Notes under the pieces: generated by a model
Seen by the model: only the letters and a program-made list of their open reading frames with translations
Told to the model about the DNA's origin: nothing
The model's database searches: none
Program-made: the position numbers and the translations under genes
DNA from: Actinoallomurus oryzae
GTDB taxonomy: Bacteria > Actinomycetota > Actinomycetes > Streptosporangiales > Streptosporangiaceae
Length of the DNA: 64,000 bases
Assembly (NCBI RefSeq): GCF_039541955.1
Contig: NZ_BAABHF010000064.1
Location: 3,024-67,023 of the forward strand
Direction: 5' to 3'
Shown: positions 8,122 through 16,654 of the stretch, piece after piece
Layout: every line of letters begins with the position of its first letter
Numbering within the stretch: the first letter of the stretch is position 1

Positions 8122-9351
8122 ATGAATGACGTCTCCCCGAGGATCAAACCGACCGCGCGCCTGCACGTGCCGCGGTTCCGCGGGCTGCGCCGTGAGCGCG
8201 GAGACGCCGAGTCGGCCACGACCGGCGTGGCGCGCCTCGACGGCAAGACCAAGAAGCTGACCAAGCGTCTCGAGCCCGGTGACATCGCCATCATCGACCA
8301 TGTCGATCTCGACCGCGTCAGCGCCGAGGCGCTCGCGGCCTGCGATGTGGCGGCAGTGATCAACGTGGCGCGCAGCATCTCGGGCCGCTATCCGAACCTC
8401 GGTCCCCAGATCCTCGTCGAGGCCGGCATCCCGCTGATCGACGACGTCGGCCCCGACGTGTTCAGCAAGGTCCGTGAGGGCGACCGCGTACGCGTCGACG
8501 GCGGCGCGCTGATCGCCGGCGACCAGGTCGTGGCCAAGGGCATCCGGCAGACCGAGGAGACGGTCGAGGCGGCGATGACCGAGGCGAAGGCGGAGCTTCC
8601 CGCCCAGCTCGAGGCGTTCGCCGCCAACACGATGGAGTTCCTCAAGCGCGAGCGTGACCTGCTCCTCGACGGCGTCGGCGTGCCGGACGTCGAGACCGAC
8701 CTCGACGGCCGGCACGTGCTGATCGTCGTGCGCGGCTACCACTACCGCGAGGACATCGCGACCCTGCGGCCGTACATCCGCGAATACCGGCCGGTGCTGA
8801 TCGGCGTCGACGGAGGAGCCGACGCGCTGATCGAGGCCGGCTACCGTCCCGACATGATCGTCGGTGACATGGACTCCGTGTCCGACGAGGCGCTGACCTG
8901 CGGCGCGGAGCTGATCGTGCACGCCTACCGCGACGGTCGTGCGCCCGGTCTCAAACGGGTGCACGACCTCGACCGGCAGGCCGTCGTCTTCCCCGCGGCG
9001 GGCACCAGCGAGGACATCGCCATGCTGCTCGCCGACGACCGGGGCGCCACGCTCATCGTGGCCGTGGGAACCCACGCGACGCTCGTGGAGTTCCTCGACA
9101 AGGGGCGTGCGGGCATGTCCAGCACGTTCCTGACCCGCCTGCGGGTGGGGAGCAAGCTCGTCGACGCCAAGGGAGTGAGCCGGCTGTACCGCAGCCGTAT
9201 CAAGGGATCCTCGCTCCTGTTGCTGGTGGCGGCGACGCTGGTCGCCATGATCGTGGCGATCATCTCCTCGCCCGCCGGTGACGCGTTCGCGCCCGTCGTC
9301 GCCGACGCATGGCATCAGTTCGTCTACTGGCTGACCGGATTGTTCACGTGA
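8122..9351 (+). CDS. steA: SteA-type cytokinetic ring protein
   Basis: A 409-residue SteA homologue. The C-terminal half carries a thiamine-pyrophosphokinase-like fold (GVDGGADALIEAG and MIVGDMDSVSDEAL). It ends with one membrane helix (about 367-388, LLLLVAATLVAMIVAIISS) and a short external tail. In Corynebacterium SteA works with SteB at the division site and affects septal cell-wall hydrolysis. The start is ATG 8122 after an AGGATGG-type ribosome site. The stop overlaps the steB GTG (GTGA, 9348-9351), the first of several overlaps in this envelope operon. Confidence 0.9.
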   Translation: MNDVSPRIKPTARLHVPRFRGLRRERGDAESATTGVARLDGKTKKLTKRLEPGDIAIIDHVDLDRVSAEALAACDVAAVINVARSISGRYPNLGPQILVEAGIPLIDDVGPDVFSKVREGDRVRVDGGALIAGDQVVAKGIRQTEETVEAAMTEAKAELPAQLEAFAANTMEFLKRERDLLLDGVGVPDVETDLDGRHVLIVVRGYHYREDIATLRPYIREYRPVLIGVDGGADALIEAGYRPDMIVGDMDSVSDEALTCGAELIVHAYRDGRAPGLKRVHDLDRQAVVFPAAGTSEDIAMLLADDRGATLIVAVGTHATLVEFLDKGRAGMSSTFLTRLRVGSKLVDAKGVSRLYRSRIKGSSLLLLVAATLVAMIVAIISSPAGDAFAPVVADAWHQFVYWLTGLFT

Positions 9352-10307
9352 TCGATTTCCGATACCACATCGTCTCCATCGTCGCGATCTTCCTGGCGCT
9401 GGCGCTCGGCCTCGTGGTCGGCGCCTCGGCGCTGCGCGGGCCGCTCGTCGACCAGCTGAAGGACCGGTTGGGGCAGTTCGAGAAGGACAACCAGAGCCTG
9501 CGGACGCTCAATCGCACCACCGACCAGGTGAACGGCTACGACGACCAGGTCATGGACAACGTCGCGCCGCAGATCGTCGCCGGGCGGCTCAAGGGCGAGA
9601 GCGTCGTCTTCATCGAGGCGCCGGGCGCCGACGACCAGGCGCGGGCCAAGACCGCCGACCTGATCGGCAAGGCGGGCGCGCGGATCAGCGGTTACGTCAC
9701 GCTCCAGGAGAAGTACCTCGACGCCAACCAGCTGACCACGCTCACCGAGCTGACCGACCAGCTCAAGCCGGCCACCGTCGACTTCCCCGCGGACGCCTCG
9801 CCGTACGACCGCGTCGCCCTGGAGCTGGCCTCGGTGCTCGCCACCCGGCAGGCCTCCAGCACCGGCCAGGAGGACCCCGCCGCCGGGCAGGTCCTGTCGG
9901 GATTCAAGACGGCGGGTTTCCTGAATTACAGCGGGCAGCCCGCCACCCGTGCCACACTCGCCATCGTGATCGCGCCCATCGCGGCGAGCAAGGACAAGGA
10001 CGCCGACACCGAGAACAAGGCCCTCGTGGCCCTCCCGCTGGCCCTGTCCAAGTACGCCAACGGCACGGTGGCGGCGGGCAACAGCGACGCCGCGTCCGAC
10101 GGCGGCATGATCAAGGCGATCCGCGACGAGAGCAAGGCGCAGGACCACGTCTCGACGGTCGACACCGGCGACGTCTCGGCCGGCCGTCTGACGACGGTGT
10201 TCGCGCTCGACCTCGCCCGGCAGGGCAAGTTCGGCGACTATGGCATCGGTTCGGGCGTGGACGGCCCGATGCCGACCCCCGTACCCACGGTGCCCGAGAA
10301 GAAGTGA
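9348..10307 (+). CDS. steB: SteB (MctB-like copper transporter family) division protein
   Basis: A 319-residue protein with an N-terminal membrane helix (HIVSIVAIFLALALGLVVG, about 7-26), then a coiled coil (about 30-60), and the rest exported. This matches the family annotated as copper transporter/MctB, but next to steA it is SteB, the membrane partner of SteA. It starts with GTG overlapping the steA stop. The acidic, threonine- and proline-rich end (PMPTPVPTVPEKK) looks disordered. Seven bases separate it from the next gene. The copper-transport label is a family name, not evidence of function here. Confidence 0.88.
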   Translation: MIDFRYHIVSIVAIFLALALGLVVGASALRGPLVDQLKDRLGQFEKDNQSLRTLNRTTDQVNGYDDQVMDNVAPQIVAGRLKGESVVFIEAPGADDQARAKTADLIGKAGARISGYVTLQEKYLDANQLTTLTELTDQLKPATVDFPADASPYDRVALELASVLATRQASSTGQEDPAAGQVLSGFKTAGFLNYSGQPATRATLAIVIAPIAASKDKDADTENKALVALPLALSKYANGTVAAGNSDAASDGGMIKAIRDESKAQDHVSTVDTGDVSAGRLTTVFALDLARQGKFGDYGIGSGVDGPMPTPVPTVPEKK

Positions 10308-10314
10308 GACCAGG

Positions 10315-11160
10315 ATGCGTAAGGCAGTGGCCGCGACCGTGCTCGGTGCGGCGGCCGCGCGGGTGGCGTACACCCTGCTGACCCGGCGCCCGCCACGCGA
10401 GGAGAAACTCTGGCTGCGCACCAACCACCGCGGCGAGCCCGTGACGCTGCTGGAGGGCCCGGCGTTCGTCGCCGGGGCGGTGACGGCGGTGGCCGTCGCC
10501 CCCGGAGTCCCGGCCCGCATGCGGGTGGCCGCGGTGTTCGCCGGCACGGCCGCGGGCGCCCTCGGCGCGTACGACGACCTCGCCGGCTCCGGCGACTCGC
10601 GCGGTTTCAAGGGGCACCTGGCCGCGCTGGCGCACGGTGAGGTGACGACCGGCGCGGTGAAGATCCTCGGCATCGGCGCCGCCGGTCTGGCCGCCGCCGC
10701 CCTCGCGGGGACCGGCCGCCGCCCGAGCACGCGCGCCGACCTGCTGATCAACGGTGCGCTCGTCGCGGGCGGCGCCAACCTGCTCAACCTGTTCGACCTG
10801 CGCCCCGGCCGCGCGATCAAGGTCGGCGCGCTCGCCGCGCTGCCCGGCACGCTGAGCGGTTCGGCCGTCACCGCCGCTCCGTTCGGTGCCGCCCTCGCGC
10901 TGCTGCCCGAGGACCTCGGCGAGCGCGCCATGCTCGGCGACGCCGGAGCCAACGCGCTCGGCGCCCTGCTGGGCCTGTCCGCCGCCCATCTGCCCCGCCC
11001 CGTACGCCTCGGCATCCTCACCGGCGTGGTGGCGCTGAACGCCGCCAGCGAGTTCGTCAGCTTCACCAAGGTGATCCAGGCGACGCCGGCACTGCGGCGG
11101 ATCGACCAGCTCGGCCGTCGTCCCGTCGTGCCGGAGGCACGTCCGACGGGTACGGAGTGA
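10315..11160 (+). CDS. MraY/WecA-like membrane glycosyltransferase family 4 protein
   Basis: A 281-residue protein with many hydrophobic segments that resembles the polyprenyl-phosphate GlcNAc/MurNAc-pentapeptide transferase family. Recognisable family elements are AYDDLAGSGDSRGFKGH (the DD-x-x-G...KG region, about 83-99), NLLNLFDLRPGRAIK (matching N-x-x-N-x-x-D-G-x-D-G-L-A, but with LRPGRA in place of DGLDGLA) and LGDAGANALGALLG. The second Asp motif is therefore altered. The group is conserved next to steAB in actinobacteria. It probably handles a lipid-linked sugar, though catalysis is not assured. The stop overlaps the next GTG (GTGA). Confidence 0.75.
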   Translation: MRKAVAATVLGAAAARVAYTLLTRRPPREEKLWLRTNHRGEPVTLLEGPAFVAGAVTAVAVAPGVPARMRVAAVFAGTAAGALGAYDDLAGSGDSRGFKGHLAALAHGEVTTGAVKILGIGAAGLAAAALAGTGRRPSTRADLLINGALVAGGANLLNLFDLRPGRAIKVGALAALPGTLSGSAVTAAPFGAALALLPEDLGERAMLGDAGANALGALLGLSAAHLPRPVRLGILTGVVALNAASEFVSFTKVIQATPALRRIDQLGRRPVVPEARPTGTE

Positions 11161-12776
11161 CGGCTTCGGAGGTGACGGAGGAGTCCACGGCCGGCCGCGC
11201 CGCCCAGGGGCTCGCCGGGGCCGCCGTTCTCATCGGCGTCATCACCATCCTCGCCCGCATCGCCGGGTTCGGGCGGATCGTCGTGTTCTCCCAGACGGTG
11301 AAGACGTCGTGCCTCGGCCAGGCGTACTACACCGCCAACCAGGTCCCCAACATCGTCTTCGAGATCGTCGCGGGCGGCGCGCTGGCCGGCCTGGTCGTCC
11401 CGGTCCTGGCCGGCCCGGCCGAACGCGGCGACCGCGAGCATGTGAGCCGCACCACGTCCGCGTTGCTCACCTGGATGGCGGTCGCGCTGGTCCCGCTGTC
11501 CGCCCTCGGGGTGGTGCTCGCGCACCCGATCATGGGCGCGCTCGTCCGCGGCAACCTGGACCAGTGCTCCCGCGCGGGCGTCGTGACCGTCGGCACCCAC
11601 ATGCTCGCCGTCTTCGCGCCGCAGATCATGCTGTACGGCTTCACCGTCGTGCTGTACGGCGTGCTCCAGGCCCACCGGCGTTTCGTCGCGCCCGCCCTGG
11701 CGCCGCTCGTGTCGAGCCTCGTCGTCATGGGCGCCTACCTCGCGTACGTGCCGCTCGGCCGCGGCCACCAGCAGGACCTCTCGACGCTGCCGCGCACCGC
11801 CGAGCTGATGCTCTCGCTCGGCACGACCGCCGGGGTCGTGGTCCTGGTCGTCACCGCCGGAGTGGCCGCCGTACGCCTGCGGCTGCGGATCCGGCCCACG
11901 CTGCGGTTCCCGGCGGGCACGGCGGTCCGGGTGCGCCGGCTGGCCATCGCCGGCCTGGCCACGGTCGCCGCCCAGCAGCTGTCCGCGATCGCCGTCGTGG
12001 TGCTGAGCGGGCACGGCACCGTCGGCGCGCTGGCCGACTACCAGTACGCCTGGGCCCTGTTCCTGCTGCCGTGGGCGGTGCTGGCGGTGCCGGTGGCCAC
12101 GAGTGCCTTCCCGATGCTGTCGGCGCGCGTCAGCGCGGGTGAGACGGAGGAGTTCGACCGGATCACCGCCTCGACCACCCGGGCGATCGTGCTCGTCTCC
12201 TGCGCCGGGGCCGCCGGTCTGGCCGCGGTCGCGGTGCCGGTCGCGACCTTCCTCGATCATGACGCGGTACCCACCGTGCTCGCGCGCGCGGTCCTGCTGT
12301 TCGCGCCCGGCCTGCTCGGCTACGGCTTCGTCGCGCACCTGGGCCGGGTGCTGTTCGCCTGCCACCGGGGCCGCGACTCGGCCGGTGCGACGGTCGCCGG
12401 CTGGCTGGTCGTGATCGTCGCCGACCTCGCGCTGGTGTTCACGCTGCCGCGCGACTGGACGGTGGCCGGGCTGGCGCTCGGCAACACCGCCGGAATGACC
12501 GTGGCCGGCGCCCTGCTGCTCGCCGCGCTCGTCCGGGTCCGCGGGCGAGGAGTGCTCGCCGGCCTCGGACGGGCGACGGCCGCGGGCGCGGCGGGAGCGG
12601 TCGCGGGCGGCGGCGCCGGCTACGCGGTGGCGGCGGCGATCGACGCGAGCGGACAGCTCACGAGCATCGGCGCGGCGGTCGCCGCGGGGCTCACGGCCTG
12701 CGCGGTGTTCGCGCTGGTCACCTACACGTTGGACGGCCGGGACCTCAAGGCCGTGATCAGGCGGAGGATGCGTTGA
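11157..12776 (+). CDS. MurJ/MviN-like lipid flippase
   Basis: A 539-residue polytopic membrane protein of the MOP superfamily, with about 13-14 hydrophobic segments and the MurJ-type N-terminal pattern (ILARIAGFGRIVVFSQTV and AYYTANQVPNIVFEIVAGG). MurJ proteins flip lipid II or related undecaprenyl-linked intermediates. This is probably a second, steAB-associated flippase rather than the main MurJ, which in actinobacteria is a larger protein near the origin. GTG 11157 overlaps the previous stop, and its own TGA overlaps a TTG start. Together with the MraY-like gene before and the glycosyltransferase after, it suggests assembly and export of a lipid-linked glycan. Confidence 0.85.
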   Translation: MTASEVTEESTAGRAAQGLAGAAVLIGVITILARIAGFGRIVVFSQTVKTSCLGQAYYTANQVPNIVFEIVAGGALAGLVVPVLAGPAERGDREHVSRTTSALLTWMAVALVPLSALGVVLAHPIMGALVRGNLDQCSRAGVVTVGTHMLAVFAPQIMLYGFTVVLYGVLQAHRRFVAPALAPLVSSLVVMGAYLAYVPLGRGHQQDLSTLPRTAELMLSLGTTAGVVVLVVTAGVAAVRLRLRIRPTLRFPAGTAVRVRRLAIAGLATVAAQQLSAIAVVVLSGHGTVGALADYQYAWALFLLPWAVLAVPVATSAFPMLSARVSAGETEEFDRITASTTRAIVLVSCAGAAGLAAVAVPVATFLDHDAVPTVLARAVLLFAPGLLGYGFVAHLGRVLFACHRGRDSAGATVAGWLVVIVADLALVFTLPRDWTVAGLALGNTAGMTVAGALLLAALVRVRGRGVLAGLGRATAAGAAGAVAGGGAGYAVAAAIDASGQLTSIGAAVAAGLTACAVFALVTYTLDGRDLKAVIRRRMR

Positions 12777-13900
12777 GCGGTTTGAAGGTCGCCATCGTGC
12801 TGGCGACGAGCGCCGGGGGAGTGGGCGGCCACGTGCGCTCGGTGGTGGCGGGTCTCACCGCCCGCGGGGCCCGCGTGGTCGTGCTCGGCCCGTCGTCGAC
12901 CGAAGAGCTGTTCGGCTTCACCGCGGCCGGTGCGCGGTTCGTCGCGATCCAGATCGCCGATCGGCCGCATCCGGCCGCCGACGCGCGCGCCGTCGCCCGG
13001 ATCCGCCGCCTGACCCGCGGCGCGGACGTCGTGCACGCCCACGGCCTGCGCGCCGGCGGGCTCACCGCCCTCGCGCTCACCCGCGCGGTCCCCGCGGCGC
13101 TCCGGACGACGACGCCGCCGCTGATCGTGACGCTCCACAACGCCGTCATCGCCGGGGGCGTGATCGGCGCCGCCTACGCCACGCTCGAACGCATCGTGGC
13201 CCGCGGTGCCGCCGAGATCCTCGCCGTCTCACCGGACCTGGAGGAGCGGATGCGCTCCCTCGGCGCGCAGGCGGTCGGCCGGGCGCTGGTGCCCGCCCCG
13301 CCGCGCCGGCGCTCGGAGGACACCGCGGCGCAGGCCAAGCTCCGCGCCGAACTCGGCGCCGTCGAGCGTCCGCTCATCGCGGTCGTGGCGCGGCTCGCCG
13401 AGCAGAAGGGCCTGCCCACGCTGCTCGACGCCTCGGCCGGGTGGGCCCGGCGCACGCCGGCGCCCCTCGTGGCGGTCGCCGGAGACGGGCCGCTGGAGGC
13501 ACCGCTGCGGGCGCGGATCGAGGCCGAGACCCTGCCCGTACGGCTGCTCGGCCGCCGCTCCGACGTGCCCGAGCTGCTCGCCGCCGCCGACGTCGCCGTC
13601 GTGTCCAGCGTCTGGGAGGGACAGCCGCTCATCGTCCAGGAGGTGCTGCGTGCCGGACGGCCCCTGGTCGCCACCCGGGTCGGCGGCATCCCCGGCATGG
13701 TCGGCGACGCGGCGGTCCTGGTCCCGTCCGGTGACGAGGCGGCGCTGGAGGCGGCAGTAACTCGAATTTTGGACAATCCGGAATTCGCCGAACGGCTTGC
13801 GTCGTCAGCGTCCCGCCAGGCACTCCGGCTGCCCACCGACGAGGACGCGCTCGATCAGCTCACCCAGGTCTATGCCCGGGCGACCGGTACGACTTCCTAA
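12773..13900 (+). CDS. Glycosyltransferase family 4 protein
   Basis: A 375-residue GT-B fold enzyme. The N-terminal domain begins KVAIVLATSAGGVGGHVRS, and the C-terminal nucleotide-sugar domain shows VVARLAEQKGLPTLLDA, VAGDGPLEAPLRA, LLGRRSDVPELLAAADV and the E-x7-E-type block SVWEGQPLIVQEVLRAG, followed by RVGGIPGMVGDAAVLV. The TTG start at 12773 overlaps the flippase stop (TTGA). It closes the coupled steA-to-glycosyltransferase operon. Donor and acceptor are unknown; a lipid-anchored envelope precursor is the contextual guess. Confidence 0.88.
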   Translation: MSGLKVAIVLATSAGGVGGHVRSVVAGLTARGARVVVLGPSSTEELFGFTAAGARFVAIQIADRPHPAADARAVARIRRLTRGADVVHAHGLRAGGLTALALTRAVPAALRTTTPPLIVTLHNAVIAGGVIGAAYATLERIVARGAAEILAVSPDLEERMRSLGAQAVGRALVPAPPRRRSEDTAAQAKLRAELGAVERPLIAVVARLAEQKGLPTLLDASAGWARRTPAPLVAVAGDGPLEAPLRARIEAETLPVRLLGRRSDVPELLAAADVAVVSSVWEGQPLIVQEVLRAGRPLVATRVGGIPGMVGDAAVLVPSGDEAALEAAVTRILDNPEFAERLASSASRQALRLPTDEDALDQLTQVYARATGTTS

Positions 13901-13950
13901 CGCGGCCCACTGTTCGGGACAGGTTCGGTCTTGGATATAGTCAAGGTGCA

Positions 13951-14056
13951 GGAGGGGAGTATCCCTTTCGCGGCAGTGTCGTCACCACGGCTGGAGTCGC
14001 ATGCGGCCCGGTACTGTCGGTTCGCGCCCATGAGCGCGGACGGGAGAGACCTCCGG
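13951..14056 (+). promoter_or_regulatory. yybP-ykoY (Mn2+) riboswitch
   Basis: The leader of the terC-type gene shows the conserved aptamer elements AGGGGAGTA (13953-13962 region), GTGTCGTCAC, GCTGG and GGGAGAGACCTCC. P1 is GGAGG (13951-13955) pairing with CCTCC (14050-14054). The same 3' strand, CCTCCGG (14050-14056), is a perfect 7-base complement of the ribosome-site region CCGGAGG (14072-14078). Ligand binding would hold CCTCC in P1 and free the ribosome site, giving a translational ON switch. yybP-ykoY RNAs sense Mn2+ and often precede TerC-family genes, which fits. A TATAGT at 13936-13941 could be the -10 element. Confidence 0.85.
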
Positions 14057-14088
14057 GGCTTTTGTCTGCCGCCGGAGGATGCTGTCTC

Positions 14089-15090
14089 GTGAATGTCACG
14101 CTTTTGGGCTGGTCGCTCACTCTGGCCGGCATCCTCGCCGTCATCCTGGTCGATCTGTGGATCGTCGACCGTGGGTCGCCGAAGGAGTTCACCCTCCGGC
14201 AGGCCGGCGCGTGGGTGACGTTCTACGTCGTGCTCGCCGTGGCGTTCGGCGTCTGCCTGTTGTTCGTGGCCGGCGGGCAGTACACCGCGCAGTTCTACGC
14301 GGGGTATCTCACCGAGTACAGCCTGAGCATCGACAACCTGTTCATCTTCTACGTCATCATGGCGCGGTTCGCCGTGCCGCGCGTCAACCAGCACAAGGTG
14401 CTGCTCGTCGGCATCCTGATCGCGCTGTTCATGCGGGGCGCGTTCATCCTCGTCGGCGGTGCCGCGCTCGCCCGCTTCGAGTGGCTGTTCTACGTGTTCG
14501 GGCTGTTCCTCATCTGGACCGCGCTGGGCCTGCTGCGCGACAGCGGCGATGAGGAGTTCAAGGAGAACATCCTGCTGCGCTGGGTGCAGCGCGTCATCCC
14601 GGCCACCGGGGAGTACCACCGCGACCGGCTGACCGTGCGCGTCGAGGGCCGACGGCTCGTCACCCCGATGCTCATCGTCATGGTCGCGATCGGCTCGACC
14701 GACCTGCTCTTCGCGCTCGACTCCATCCCGGCCATCTTCGGCCTGACCAAGCAGTCCTACCTGGTGTTCACCGCGAACGCCTTCGCCCTGATGGGCCTGC
14801 GCCAGCTCTACTTCCTGCTGGGCGGCCTGCTCGACCGGCTCATCTACCTGAGCAAGGGCCTGTCGTTCATCCTCGCCTTCATCGGCGTCAAGCTCATCCT
14901 CGAGGCCCTGCACGCGACCGGGTTCGAGCAGGTACCGCAGGTGCCGATCTGGCTCTCGCTGGTCGTGATCGGCGTGGCGATGCTCATCACGACGGTGGTG
15001 AGCCTGCTCAAGGCGCGCCACGACGCGGCGCGCGAGGCCGGCGAGCCGGTGCCTACCGGCGTCGGGGACGCAGGGCGAACGCCACGTTGA
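14089..15090 (+). CDS. TerC family integral membrane protein (Mn2+-riboswitch-controlled)
   Basis: A 333-residue protein with about nine membrane segments and the TerC/Alx signature: TEYSLSIDNLFIFYVIMARF (acidic residues in the membrane) and IGSTDLLFALDSIPAIFGLT. TerC/Alx proteins are linked to Mn2+ export or metalation of secreted proteins. GTG 14089 follows GGAGG at 14074-14078, the site masked by the riboswitch; an upstream ATG at 14062 lies inside the riboswitch expression platform and is rejected. The last 38 bp overlap the convergent gene ending at 15053. Mn2+-dependent translation is the expected control. Confidence 0.92.
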   Translation: MNVTLLGWSLTLAGILAVILVDLWIVDRGSPKEFTLRQAGAWVTFYVVLAVAFGVCLLFVAGGQYTAQFYAGYLTEYSLSIDNLFIFYVIMARFAVPRVNQHKVLLVGILIALFMRGAFILVGGAALARFEWLFYVFGLFLIWTALGLLRDSGDEEFKENILLRWVQRVIPATGEYHRDRLTVRVEGRRLVTPMLIVMVAIGSTDLLFALDSIPAIFGLTKQSYLVFTANAFALMGLRQLYFLLGGLLDRLIYLSKGLSFILAFIGVKLILEALHATGFEQVPQVPIWLSLVVIGVAMLITTVVSLLKARHDAAREAGEPVPTGVGDAGRTPR

Positions 15091-15376
15091 TGGCGACCAG
15101 CGCCGCCCACACGACGACGAGGCCGGACAGCCCGGCATAGGACGCGGCGATGGCCGAGGTCGGGATCGAGACCCCGAGCGTGACGCACAGGACCGTGAGG
15201 GCCACCGCGCGTTCGGCCTTCTCGTTCGCGGCGGCGGTCGCGTCGCGCAGCGCGGCGGACTGCTCGATCCGCGCCGCGATCGCGTCGGCGAACGCCGCGT
15301 CGTAGTCGGGCCCCAGTTCGCGCCGCGCGGCGAGCGAGGCCGCCAGGTCGTCGCGCGGCAGCTCGGATGTGCTCAT
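15053..15376 (-). CDS. Small two-helix membrane protein
   Basis: A 107-residue protein. It begins MSTSELPRDDLAASLAARRELGPDYDAAF, a soluble helical part seen in many short actinobacterial membrane proteins, then has two predicted membrane helices (about residues 53-72 and 77-98, VALTVLCVTLGVSIP and YAGLSGLVVVWAALVAINVAF) and a basic end, RPRRR. No function is known. ATG 15376 is the only plausible start. It converges with the terC-type gene and shares 38 bp with its 3' end. Confidence 0.7.
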   Translation of the reverse strand: MSTSELPRDDLAASLAARRELGPDYDAAFADAIAARIEQSAALRDATAAANEKAERAVALTVLCVTLGVSIPTSAIAASYAGLSGLVVVWAALVAINVAFALRPRRR

Positions 15377-15515
15377 GCCCCCCTTTGTACGCCTCGTTCG
15401 GGGCGCTCGCCTCCGCCGTGGGGGTGATCTGTCGCTGACACCTGAGGAGGACGTCCGACGACGCCACGCGAACCTTGTACGGTGAGCCGCAGAAGTCGTC
15501 GGTTCGGAGGTGGGA

Positions 15516-15992
15516 ATGCGCACGTTCGCGCCCGCGGTGACGAGGGCCGCCGCGGCCGGGACGGCGCTCGCCGCCGTCGGCGTGCTGGTGTTCACCGCCG
15601 TCGTCGACGCCCAGAGCGGGAGCCGGTCGCCTCGGCCGGTGGCCACGCACCCGGTCACGCCCGTCCCCGTCTCGACGCTGCCGGGCAGCGTCGCCTCGCC
15701 CGGCGCCCCGCCCACGGTCTCGGCCCGGCAGGCCAAGGTCTGGCTCCGCGGCCTGACCGGCACCTGGACGCGCGACGTCAAGAACACCTACTTCCGCTTC
15801 CACGCCGACGGCAGCGGCGAGTGGGTCGCCTTCGGGCAGAAGCTGTGGAGCGGCAAGGCCACCCCGCGTGACGCGAAGACCTTCGACCTGACCGACATCG
15901 ACGGGCACGGCGGCTCGTACTGGCAGGTGCGCCTGCTGTCCCGGCGCAAGCTGCTGTTCGTCGGCACGAACCAGATGTTCGCCAGGTCCTAG
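15516..15992 (+). CDS. Secreted protein of unknown function
   Basis: A 158-residue protein with an N-terminal export signal (basic start MRTFAPAVTRAA, hydrophobic core AGTALAAVGVLVFTAVV, possible cleavage near VDAQS), then a Pro/Ser-rich linker (to about residue 72). A compact C-terminal domain follows with the pattern LTGTWTRDVKNTYFRFHADGSGEWVAF, reminiscent of small beta-barrel domains. ATG 15516 lies 5 bases after GGAGG (15506-15510). The stop overlaps that of the convergent TetR gene by 4 bp. I do not recognise the family. Confidence 0.7.
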   Translation: MRTFAPAVTRAAAAGTALAAVGVLVFTAVVDAQSGSRSPRPVATHPVTPVPVSTLPGSVASPGAPPTVSARQAKVWLRGLTGTWTRDVKNTYFRFHADGSGEWVAFGQKLWSGKATPRDAKTFDLTDIDGHGGSYWQVRLLSRRKLLFVGTNQMFARS

Positions 15993-16588
15993 GCCGCGGC
16001 GTTCTCGGCCGCGGTCAGGAGAGCCCGGGCCTGCTCGCGAGCGTGGCCGAAGGGGTCGGGGAAGACGTTCAGGCCGTGGGCGACGAGCGCTCCCTCGTTC
16101 AGCAGCGTGAGTGTCCGGCCGAGACGGTCGGCCTCGTCCGGAGCGATGTCCCGGGCGAGGCGGGTGAACAGCGCGAGCATCCACTTCTTCTGCCCGATGA
16201 TGAGCGGATATGCGGGATGGGACGCGTCACTGATCTCGGCGTGCGCGTTGACCATGCTGCACCCCTTGGCGCCGTTCGCCCGCGACCACGCGCCTGAGGC
16301 GTCGAAGACCGCGAGGACGCGCGCCGGCGGCTCCGGCGGTGCGGCGTCGAGATGCCGGGCGAGGAAGGCCCGCCAGCGTTCGTCGCGATCCGCCAGGTAC
16401 TCCACGACGATCTGCTCCTTGGAGCCGAACCGGTCGTACAGGGTCTTCTTCGTCACCCCGGCCTCGGCGGCGATGAGGTCGACGCCGACGGCATGGATGC
16501 CGCGCTCGTAGAACAGCCTCGCAGCGGCCTCCAGGACGCGCAGGGCGGCGGGCGTCATCGTGATCCGCCGAAGCTCCGTGGTGTCCAT
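15989..16588 (-). CDS. TetR family transcriptional regulator
   Basis: A 199-residue regulator. The N-terminal helix-turn-helix spans about residues 15-60 (RVLEAAARLFYERGIHAVGVDLIAAEAGVTKKTLYDRFGSKEQI), and the C-terminal part contains a YcdC/QacR-like ligand domain with a conserved GCSMVNAHAEI. It is divergent from the DMT-family exporter gene at 16655, with two tandem copies of TATAC-N6-GTATA between them. A TATACT on the minus strand (16602-16597) ends 8 bp before ATG 16588, so the transcript is probably leaderless and the operator overlaps its promoter. Autorepression plus control of the exporter is the natural model. Confidence 0.9.
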   Translation of the reverse strand: MDTTELRRITMTPAALRVLEAAARLFYERGIHAVGVDLIAAEAGVTKKTLYDRFGSKEQIVVEYLADRDERWRAFLARHLDAAPPEPPARVLAVFDASGAWSRANGAKGCSMVNAHAEISDASHPAYPLIIGQKKWMLALFTRLARDIAPDEADRLGRTLTLLNEGALVAHGLNVFPDPFGHAREQARALLTAAENAAA

Positions 16589-16598
16589 GCCCCGAGAG

Positions 16599-16640
16599 TA
16601 TACCGATCTGTATAGTGGCGCGGGTATACCGATCTGTATA
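16599..16640. promoter_or_regulatory. Tandem TetR operators, TATAC-N6-GTATA twice
   Basis: Two identical 16-bp palindromes, TATACCGATCTGTATA, lie at 16599-16614 and 16625-16640, 26 bp apart from start to start. Each half also supplies -10-like hexamers (TATAGT forward, TATACT reverse), so a bound repressor would block both divergent promoters. The position between the tetR gene (start 16588) and the exporter gene (start 16655) makes that TetR the expected binder. Confidence 0.8.
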
Positions 16641-16654
16641 GCGAAGGGCGGGAC

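Noticed and set aside
9324..12365. 1013-codon minus-strand frame across the steB-flippase operon
   Set aside because: Antisense to four well-supported genes; low-complexity Arg/Gly/Asp/His-rich product with no recognisable motifs.
16628..16640. Short repeats near 16600 as a possible attachment site or start of a CRISPR-like array
   Set aside because: Only two copies, each an internal palindrome, exactly between divergent regulator and target genes; an operator pair explains them better.
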